Shown here: one piece after another, positions 1-4,555 of the stretch
Layout: every line of letters starts with the position of its first letter
Numbering within the stretch: the stretch's first letter is position 1
Assembly: GCA_027621895.1 (NCBI GenBank)
Contig: JAQCAK010000147.1
Span: forward strand, 1 to 5,681
Direction of reading: 5' to 3'
From: Pseudomonadota bacterium
GTDB taxonomy: Bacteria; Pseudomonadota; Gammaproteobacteria; Pseudomonadales; Azotimanducaceae
DNA: 5,681 nucleotides
The notes under the pieces: generated by a model
Database searches by the model: none
Seen by the model: only the letters and a program-made list of their open reading frames with translations
Told to the model about the DNA's origin: nothing
Position numbers and translations under genes: made by a program

Positions 1-1
1 G

Positions 2-70
2 GAGTTTGATATCAGATCAAGGGAACGCTATATGCCCAATGCCTCTGTCTATGCTTCATCCACCGGGTAA
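2..70 (+). CDS. C-terminal end of an unrecognised upstream gene (partial)
   Basis: One frame is open from the first full codon of the window to a TAA at 68-70. It gives 22 residues that begin EFDIRSRERYMPN and end YASSTG. The other two plus-strand frames lack an equally convincing link to the next gene. The TAA runs directly into the ribosome binding site of the SDR gene (TAAGGA, 68-73), which leaves only 11 bp between the two genes, as expected within an operon. The tail is too short to assign to a family, so I name no function. It could also be a chance open stretch; the tight spacing is the main support. Confidence 0.5.
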   Translation, partial: EFDIRSRERYMPNASVYASSTG

Positions 71-73
71 GGA
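68..73 (+). promoter_or_regulatory. Ribosome binding site of the SDR gene, overlapping the upstream stop
   Basis: TAAGGA contains the stop codon of the preceding frame and an AGGA Shine-Dalgarno core eight bases before the ATG at 82. The overlap of stop and ribosome binding site points to translational coupling with the upstream gene and supports the ATG at 82 as the true start. Confidence 0.55.
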
Positions 74-81
74 CAAACCAC

Positions 82-987
82 ATGACTGACTACAATGAGA
101 AAGACGTACCCGATCAGCAGGGTCGGACCATTTTGGTTACCGGTGCCAACACCGGTATTGGCTGGGATACAGCCCGGGTGCTGGCAGGCAGGGGTGCCAG
201 GGTGCTGCTGGGATGCAGGGACGAATCCAAAGCCGTCGAGGCCATGGAGAGAATCAGCGCGATTCACCCGAACGCAGATCTCAAGTGGATTCCCCTGGAT
301 CTCGCCAGCCTGTCATCTGTGGCCAGTGCTGCAGAAGTCGTCAGGCAGGAAAGCCGACTTGATGTACTGATCAACAATGCCGGTGTCATGATTCCACCCA
401 GGACCGAGACAGCAGACGGCTTCGAACTGCAGTTTGGCGTTAATCATCTCGGTCATTTCGCGCTGACCGGCCAGGTGCTGCCAATGCTGAAGGATCGCGA
501 CGGCGCGCGCATTGTGAACGTCAGCAGCCTTGCACATCGGAGCGGTCGTATTGATTACGATGATCTGCAGGCGGAACAGCAATACGACCGCATGAAACGC
601 TACCAGATGAGCAAGTTCGCCAACATCCTGTTTACCCTGGAACTCCAGCGGCGTCTGGAAGCCAGCGGTTCGCCGGCGATTTCTGTCGCCAGCCATCCCG
701 GCGTATCATCAACGGAACTGGGGCGCTACGCACCACCCATGATGTCGCTGCTGTTCCTGCCCTTGGCACTCTTCATGAGCAGCTCAGCCGATGGCGCACT
801 GCCATCACTGATGGCCGCAACATCGAGGGACGTCAGCGGCGGCGACTATTTCGGCCCGGCAGGATTCGCAGAGATGCGATATTCAGCCCGCAAGGTCGAT
901 GTCATTCCACATGCAAAGGATGAATCTGATGCCCGCAGACTGTGGGACGTTTCAACGGAACTCACCGGCATCGAATACAATTTTTAA
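82..987 (+). CDS. Short-chain dehydrogenase/reductase (classical SDR, retinol dehydrogenase-like)
   Basis: This 301-residue protein is a cytosolic NAD(P)-dependent oxidoreductase of the classical SDR family. It interconverts an alcohol and a ketone or aldehyde on an unidentified substrate. The visible motifs are the cofactor-binding TGANTGIG at residues 20-27, NNAG at 98-101, the structural Asn in NHLGHF at about 121, the catalytic Ser in VSS at 147-149, YQMSK at 174-178 with catalytic Tyr174 and Lys178, and HPG at 205-207. Arg46 (in CRD) after the second beta strand is often linked to NADP preference, which is an inference here. The overall layout resembles the retinol dehydrogenase/WW-domain oxidoreductase-like branch. 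A hydrophobic stretch around 219-233 lies in the substrate-lid region and is not clearly a membrane anchor. The LLM gene follows 15 bp downstream, so the two are very likely cotranscribed. The family is certain; the substrate is unknown. Confidence 0.95.
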   Translation: MTDYNEKDVPDQQGRTILVTGANTGIGWDTARVLAGRGARVLLGCRDESKAVEAMERISAIHPNADLKWIPLDLASLSSVASAAEVVRQESRLDVLINNAGVMIPPRTETADGFELQFGVNHLGHFALTGQVLPMLKDRDGARIVNVSSLAHRSGRIDYDDLQAEQQYDRMKRYQMSKFANILFTLELQRRLEASGSPAISVASHPGVSSTELGRYAPPMMSLLFLPLALFMSSSADGALPSLMAATSRDVSGGDYFGPAGFAEMRYSARKVDVIPHAKDESDARRLWDVSTELTGIEYNF

Positions 988-990
988 AGC

Positions 991-995
991 AGGAG
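991..995 (+). promoter_or_regulatory. Ribosome binding site of the LLM gene
   Basis: AGGAG lies seven bases before the ATG at 1003, just after the SDR stop at 985-987. It fixes the start of the LLM gene and leaves no room for a separate promoter, so the two genes form an operon. Confidence 0.75.
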
Positions 996-1002
996 CAAGA
1001 TT

Positions 1003-1968
1003 ATGAGCAAACCTTTTCGATTTGGCGTGCAGTCTTTCAACGCAGAATCCGCTGCAGACTGGACAAGCCAGGTACAGCGAGCCGAAGAACTGGGCTATTC
1101 AGCGTTTCACCTGGCCGATCACATCCTGGGACCGGGACCCGCACTTGAGAAGGCCAACCATCCTGAACAGAACCTGGCAGCGATCCCGGCCATGGCCTAC
1201 GCTGCCGCCGTCACGAACAAGATCAGTATCGGTTGTCGCGTTTTCTGCATTGACTATCACCTGCCGGTCGTCCTGATCAAATCCGCCATGACGATCGACA
1301 AGCTGTCCGGGGGTCGACTGGAGTTTGGCCTGGGTGCGGGCTGGATTACCGAAGAGTATGAGGCACTGGGTATCACAAAGGATGAGCCACGGGTTCGTAT
1401 TGACCGTCTCGCTGATGTCATCGAGGGCGTCAAGGCGTTTCGCAATGAAGGGCTGGCAAACCTCACCAATAACACCATTAGCTGGAGCGACTTTGAGGGC
1501 GTACCCAAACCCGTCTCGAAGCCGCCTATCATGGTGGGTGGCGGATCTCCGCGCATTCTTCGCCTTGCCGGGAGAGAGGCGGATATTGTCAGCCTGAACT
1601 TCAACAATCGCTCGGGAATGATCGGTCCGGACGGGGTGGCCATGTCTACCGAGGCAGAGACCCGGAAAAAGGTTGGATGGATCAAAGAGGGAGCTGGTGA
1701 TCGGTTCGATGACATCGAAATCGAGATTGGCGCCTATTTCACCTTTGTGATGGATGATCCGGCCCCCGTACTGGGCCAGTTCGCGCAGATGTTCGGCCTG
1801 ACCGAAGACGAAATGCGGGTTCACCCGCATGCACTTTTCGGCTCGGTGGATACGATCTGCGAGGAACTGGAAAGACGCCGTGAACTGCACGGCATTTCGT
1901 ACATTACCGTTGGCAAGGACAACATGGAGTCCTTTGCTCCAGTTGTAGAAAAGCTCAACGGGAAATAA
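1003..1968 (+). CDS. LLM-class (luciferase-like) oxidoreductase, F420-dependent type
   Basis: This 321-residue protein has the TIM-barrel fold of bacterial luciferase-like flavin/F420 oxidoreductases. The N-terminus (PFRFGVQ at 4-10) and an early LADH at 37-40 match the family. So do SGGRLEFGLGAGW at 102-114, followed by EEYEALGI, and PPIMVGGGSPRILRLAGREADIV at 174-196, the phosphate-binding region. The C-terminal pattern PHALFGSVDTICEELERRRE (275-294), then GISYITV and FAPVVEKLNG, recalls the MSMEG_2516 subfamily annotated as F420-dependent (TIGR03621), which is recognition from memory. The protein is full length. The sequence alone cannot tell F420 from FMN, and members in proteobacteria are poorly characterised. 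Its position between an SDR and an alcohol dehydrogenase suggests a redox step on a shared pathway intermediate. There is no signal peptide, so it should act in the cytosol. Confidence 0.92.
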   Translation: MSKPFRFGVQSFNAESAADWTSQVQRAEELGYSAFHLADHILGPGPALEKANHPEQNLAAIPAMAYAAAVTNKISIGCRVFCIDYHLPVVLIKSAMTIDKLSGGRLEFGLGAGWITEEYEALGITKDEPRVRIDRLADVIEGVKAFRNEGLANLTNNTISWSDFEGVPKPVSKPPIMVGGGSPRILRLAGREADIVSLNFNNRSGMIGPDGVAMSTEAETRKKVGWIKEGAGDRFDDIEIEIGAYFTFVMDDPAPVLGQFAQMFGLTEDEMRVHPHALFGSVDTICEELERRRELHGISYITVGKDNMESFAPVVEKLNGK

Positions 1969-1984
1969 GCAGCAGAGGTGGTGA

Positions 1985-2004
1985 GTTGTCGCTGCAGCGG
2001 CAAC
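1985..2004 (+). other. Stable hairpin in the LLM-ADH gap
   Basis: GTTGTCGC (1985-1992) pairs with GCGGCAAC (1997-2004) through eight base pairs, one of them a U-G wobble, around a TGCA loop. No run of T follows, so it is not a standard intrinsic terminator. It lies 17 bases after the LLM stop and 36 bases before the ADH ribosome binding site. It could stabilise the 3' end of a processed transcript or lower read-through into the ADH gene. The pairing is seen; the role is inferred. Confidence 0.4.
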
Positions 2005-2039
2005 CAGCCTACAATCCAGAACAACAATCAGCTGACCAC

Positions 2040-2046
2040 GAGGGAG
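2040..2046 (+). promoter_or_regulatory. Ribosome binding site of the ADH gene
   Basis: GAGGGAG ends seven bases before the ATG at 2054, a strong Shine-Dalgarno site at good spacing. It confirms the start of the alcohol dehydrogenase. Confidence 0.75.
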
Positions 2047-2053
2047 TGCAGCA

Positions 2054-3133
2054 ATGAAAGCAGCAATATTTCAGGAGGCAAACAAGCCTCTAACCATTGA
2101 GGACGTGGACATCATTGATCCCCGGGCTGGCGAGGTACTGGTAAGAACCAGCTGTTCCGGCGTCTGTCATTCCGATCTGCACTTCGTCGACGGACTCTGG
2201 CAATTGCCAACCGCCTGTGTCCTCGGCCACGAGGCCGCGGGTGTGGTCGAGGCTATTGGTGAGGGCGTCACCTATGTTAAACCCGGCGACCGGGTAATCA
2301 TGAGTTTCCGTCCATTCTGTGGCAAGTGTTACTACTGCCTGGGTGGCCGACCCAATCTGTGCAATGACCCATCGATCGGCGCGGCATCCGCTTCCCGCCT
2401 CACCTGGCAGGGCAAACCGATTCTGCAGTTTGCGTCAGTGGGTTCGTTCGCAGAGATGATGGTGACCTCGGAAAACGGCATCGTGAAGATCCCCGACGAA
2501 ATGCCCATGGCGGAAGCAGCACTCATCGGCTGCGGTGTCATGACCGGTGTCGGCGCTGCACTGTATACCGCAGCAGTACCAGGCGGATCGACGGTCGCGG
2601 TCATCGGCTGCGGGGGCATCGGCCTGAATATCATCCAGGGTTGTCGCATTGCCGGTGCTGCAAAGATCATCGCTGTGGACATCATGGATTCCAAACTCGA
2701 AATGGCAAGCCAGTTCGGCGCTACCCATACCATCAATTCAAAGTCTGAAAACCTGGATGAGGCCGTCATGGAAATCACCGGAGGAGAAGGTGTTGAATAT
2801 GCTTTCGAGGCGATCGGTGTCCCTGCCGCGGTAACCCAGGCATTCAATATCACACGGGCTGGTGGTACGACCGTCGTGGTTGGTATGCACCCTCTCGGCT
2901 CGGAGATCAGCGTTCCCGGCCCGGCATTTCTCCAGGAGAAAAAGCTGATTGGCTGCATGTACGGCTCAACTCGATTCCGCGAGCACATGCCAAAGCTGAT
3001 TGACCTGTTCCTTCAGGACAAGCTCGACCTGACCAGCCTGGTATCAAGAAGGCTGAAACTCGAGGACGTCAATGAAGCTTTCCGTTCAATGAAGGCAGGA
3101 GAAGTTGCCCGATCTGTGCTGGAGTTTAACTAG
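2054..3133 (+). CDS. Zinc-dependent alcohol dehydrogenase (medium-chain MDR family)
   Basis: This 359-residue cytosolic enzyme oxidises an alcohol to an aldehyde or ketone, or the reverse, with a nicotinamide cofactor. The catalytic-zinc ligands are visible as Cys38 in GVCHSDLH, His59-Glu60 in LGHEAAG and Cys160 in IGCGVMTG. The structural-zinc set is complete: Cys89, Cys92, Cys95 and Cys103. The Rossmann motif GCGGIG is at 185-190, and Asp209 at the end of the next strand favours NAD over NADP. The length and the GHEAAGVVE, KPGDRVI and C-terminal LVSRRLKLEDVNEAF blocks resemble class III-like bacterial ADHs, including mycobacterial ones, rather than short-form yeast-type ADHs. Specific substrates cannot be told, and formaldehyde/glutathione activity should not be assumed. 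It is last in the operon with the SDR and LLM genes, 85 bp after the latter, so it may be cotranscribed or partly uncoupled by the hairpin in between. Confidence 0.95.
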   Translation: MKAAIFQEANKPLTIEDVDIIDPRAGEVLVRTSCSGVCHSDLHFVDGLWQLPTACVLGHEAAGVVEAIGEGVTYVKPGDRVIMSFRPFCGKCYYCLGGRPNLCNDPSIGAASASRLTWQGKPILQFASVGSFAEMMVTSENGIVKIPDEMPMAEAALIGCGVMTGVGAALYTAAVPGGSTVAVIGCGGIGLNIIQGCRIAGAAKIIAVDIMDSKLEMASQFGATHTINSKSENLDEAVMEITGGEGVEYAFEAIGVPAAVTQAFNITRAGGTTVVVGMHPLGSEISVPGPAFLQEKKLIGCMYGSTRFREHMPKLIDLFLQDKLDLTSLVSRRLKLEDVNEAFRSMKAGEVARSVLEFN

Positions 3134-3164
3134 GCGGCAGACTGCAATTGCCTGCCACCGGATC

Positions 3165-3386
3165 TCAGGCGAGTACGGGTGGCCGGCGGATGATGTACTT
3201 GACGAACCTGGAAGGGTCACCATAGTTATCGACTATACGAAGCTCAACCGGGTTCGTGACATCGGCATCGACCGCGCTCGCCAGTTGTACTTCAGAGGCA
3301 GGGTCTTCCGGAGTACCCGTCACAGCCAGGGCAACCAGACCCAGGGCCAGCATCAGATTTCGCAGGTTTTTCAGTTTGTTTCTCAA
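3165..3386 (-). CDS. Small hypothetical protein with N-terminal signal/anchor segment
   Basis: This frame encodes 73 residues from a TTG codon, the only usual start codon ahead of the hydrophobic segment in the open frame. The basic N-terminus (RNKLKNLRN) is followed by a hydrophobic stretch (LMLALGLVALAV, about 11-22). That is the layout of a signal peptide or a single membrane anchor. The rest is polar and acidic (TPEDPASEV...), and the C-terminus is basic and Pro-containing (YIIRRPPVLA). Codon choice, with many CTG, GCC and GTC, looks like that of real genes nearby. No clear Shine-Dalgarno site precedes the TTG, and I recognise no family. An internal ATG at residue 12 would remove the basic region. 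The gene converges on the ADH gene, with 31 bp between stops, and diverges from the SnoaL-like gene. The plus-strand frame across the same bases has no domain signature and looks like a shadow. Confidence 0.5.
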   Translation of the reverse strand: MRNKLKNLRNLMLALGLVALAVTGTPEDPASEVQLASAVDADVTNPVELRIVDNYGDPSRFVKYIIRRPPVLA

Positions 3387-3493
3387 TTTGAACCCGGCGT
3401 CATGCGACTGTTCTTGAAGACGATCGGATCTTAGGCGGTGATGCGCGGCCTGACCAGTGAACTGAGGGCAAACTCATCGAAACTTAATCATTC

Positions 3494-3523
3494 TTAACAA
3501 ACCCTTAAAGAAACTGCTTCAAT
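3494..3523 (+). promoter_or_regulatory. Weak candidate sigma-70-like promoter for the SnoaL-like gene
   Basis: TTAACA (3494-3499) differs from the -35 consensus at one base. TTCAAT (3518-3523), 18 bp later, matches the -10 consensus at four of six positions but lacks its second-position A. It would start transcription about 25 bp before the SnoaL-like ATG. The proposed -35 box coincides with the middle CTTAA word, so a factor bound there would interfere with or replace the -35 contact. This is a best guess by eye. Confidence 0.25.
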
Positions 3524-3541
3524 ACGCCACAAACAAGCTTG

Positions 3542-3548
3542 AAAGGAG
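3542..3548 (+). promoter_or_regulatory. Ribosome binding site of the SnoaL-like gene
   Basis: AAAGGAG lies six bases before the ATG at 3555. It is a strong site that settles the start of the SnoaL-like protein. Confidence 0.75.
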
Positions 3549-3554
3549 CCAATT

Positions 3555-4088
3555 ATGAGCGAAGACTCGATCACCCTTCAGAGAGCGGCAGCGGCAGCTG
3601 ACAAGCTGGAGATTATCGATCTGTCATCCAACTACATGCGTGGTCTGGACCGACTGGATGCCGAATCAGAGCTGTCGGTCTTCTGGGAAGATGCCTGGTG
3701 CAGCTACGGCACCTATGAAGGAGGACCGGCACAGTTCGTCATGGCCGCACTGGCAACACACGAGGCCAATCATCACTTCCTGGGCCAGATTAATATCGAC
3801 CTGCAGGGCGATGAGGCTTTCGGCGAAGTCTACTACCAGGCATTCCATCGCACACACAATGAACGAAATGAGCCCAGGGACCTGTTCATCAGCGGCCGTT
3901 ATGTTGATCGCTATGAACGGCGTGGTGGAGTCTGGAAAATCGCCTACAGAAGCGAACTGGTTGACTGGGTAAGGGAAGAGCCTGCAGCGGACGAATGGTT
4001 CAAAGGGTCAAAAATGATCCTGGGCGCGCGCAAACCGGACGACCCGCTCTACGACCGGGAAGCCATGCGGCGTCGGTATTCAGCTTGA
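3555..4088 (+). CDS. SnoaL-like (NTF2-fold) protein, SnoaL_4 type
   Basis: This 177-residue protein has the cone-shaped alpha+beta barrel fold shared by SnoaL cyclases, scytalone dehydratase, BaiE and many proteins of unknown activity. The family pattern is visible: an N-terminal helix with Tyr27 and Asp32 (NYMRGLDRLD), FWEDA at 43-47, HHFLGQINIDLQGDEA at 73-88, then SGRYVDRYERRGGVWKIAYR at 113-132. The tail KPDDPLYDR recalls NTF2-family proteins near steroid, terpenoid or aromatic degradation genes; this is recognition from memory. The five-residue Tyr-Asp spacing and the downstream His pair resemble the active site of BaiE-like dehydratases, so a lyase, dehydratase or isomerase role is possible but unproven. 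There is no signal peptide. It begins a new transcription unit and is directly coupled to the DUF3293 gene. Confidence 0.85.
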   Translation: MSEDSITLQRAAAAADKLEIIDLSSNYMRGLDRLDAESELSVFWEDAWCSYGTYEGGPAQFVMAALATHEANHHFLGQINIDLQGDEAFGEVYYQAFHRTHNERNEPRDLFISGRYVDRYERRGGVWKIAYRSELVDWVREEPAADEWFKGSKMILGARKPDDPLYDREAMRRRYSA

Positions 4089-4492
4089 ACAGCCTGCCAC
4101 CCGATCTGCAGCAGGCGTACCTGGAAACAGACTATATCGTTTCCGATGATCCGCCGCTGCTACTGACCATTGGCGAGCCCAGTGATGATGCCCGTATTCT
4201 TCTGGCAAGTTTCGGCGTGCAGACCGCGGCTTTTGTCACGGCCTGGAATCCGGGCAGCCAGTTGCTGTCAGACGGGGAAAACGAGGAACGTCAGTTACGG
4301 CTGCTTGATGAAATCGAGAAGCGACGCATGAACTATCTTCTGGGCAGTGGTGAGCGGGCAGATTGGCGAGAGTACAGCTACTTTGTCCTTGGAATCACCC
4401 GCGAGGATGCCGATCAGCTCGCACGCCAGTTCCAGCAGAATGCCTACGTCTGGCTGGATGAAAGAGGCATACCGGAACTGGCGGTTCCCTGA
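4085..4492 (+). CDS. DUF3293 family protein
   Basis: From the TTG at 4085 this frame gives 135 residues, close to the usual size of DUF3293 proteins. The family hallmarks are visible: an early AYLETDYIV, then LTIGEPS, AAFVTAWNPGSQLLSDGEN at 48-66 with a following Arg69, then YSYFVLGI at 97-104 and ARQFQQNAYVWLD at 113-125. The biochemical function of the family is unknown. The TTG overlaps the TGA of the SnoaL-like gene (TTGA), which suggests restart by the same ribosomes. The alternative in-frame ATG at 3995 would add 30 residues and overlap the upstream gene by 94 bp. Those extra residues are Arg/Pro/Ala-rich and unlike the family, so I prefer the TTG, although neither start has a good Shine-Dalgarno site. 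The protein is cytosolic. Confidence 0.8.
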   Translation: MNSLPPDLQQAYLETDYIVSDDPPLLLTIGEPSDDARILLASFGVQTAAFVTAWNPGSQLLSDGENEERQLRLLDEIEKRRMNYLLGSGERADWREYSYFVLGITREDADQLARQFQQNAYVWLDERGIPELAVP

Positions 4493-4510
4493 CAGCCCGA
4501 CATCTTGATA

Positions 4511-4550
4511 TGCTCCTGGTGCAAGCTCATCCATTCACCATTCTGGAGCA
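4511..4550 (+). promoter_or_regulatory. Inverted repeat that can hide the YHYH gene's ribosome binding site
   Basis: TGCTCC (4511-4516) is the exact reverse complement of GGAGCA (4545-4550), which contains the GGAG Shine-Dalgarno core of the next gene. Directly inside, TGGTG (4517-4521) pairs exactly with CACCA (4536-4540). The result is an 11-bp stem with a four-base bulge (TTCT, 4541-4544) and a 14-base loop. When folded, the ribosome binding site would be buried. It begins 18 bases after the DUF3293 stop, so ribosomes finishing that gene might disturb it. The pairing is seen; regulation is inferred. Confidence 0.45.
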
Positions 4551-4555
4551 CAACC

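Larger units (their letters stand above)
3387..3554. promoter_or_regulatory. Divergent intergenic control region with phased CTTAA words
   Basis: This 168-bp stretch lies between the small minus-strand gene and the SnoaL-like gene. The right half (about 3480-3540) is distinctly AT-rich compared with the genes. CTTAA occurs three times, at 3483-3487, 3493-3497 and 3504-3508, that is 10 and 11 bp apart on one helical face. TTAAC and TTAAA follow the last two TTAA cores in a TTAA-N7-TTAA arrangement. Direct repeats at this spacing are typical of sites for OmpR/PhoB-type response regulators, and TTAA-N7-TTAA is also the core of alphaproteobacterial CtrA boxes. Which regulator, if any, binds here is unknown. 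The left half shows no further structure I can support. Confidence 0.4.

Noticed and set aside
313..696. 127-codon minus-strand frame opposite the SDR gene
   Set aside because: It is antisense to an SDR with all catalytic motifs and shows no domain of its own.
1099..1890. 263-codon open frame on the minus strand opposite the LLM gene
   Set aside because: It lies entirely antisense to a gene with clear family motifs, has no recognisable domain and uses codons unlike the neighbours. It is a shadow of the high-GC sense gene.
2048..2066. Direct repeat of GCAGCAAT around the ADH start codon
   Set aside because: It is a short repeat made partly of Ala codons near the N-terminus, has no likely role and is within chance expectation.
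3136..3156. GGCAG/CTGCC inverted repeat just after the ADH stop as a terminator
   Set aside because: The stem is only five base pairs with an 11-base loop and no T-run on either strand. It is too weak to call, although a terminator between converging genes would be expected here.
3105..3434. 109-codon plus-strand frame across the ADH end and the gap
   Set aside because: It starts inside the ADH gene in another frame, has no ribosome binding site or domain pattern, and is Arg/Gln-rich. The minus-strand frame over the same bases looks more like a real protein.
3400..3477. 25-codon minus-strand frame from an ATG, ending in an ATGA overlap that leads by a six-codon frame to the TTG of the small gene
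   Set aside because: The chain of stop-start overlaps looks like a leader-peptide arrangement, but there is no Shine-Dalgarno site, the peptide has no feature, and such overlaps are easily found by chance.
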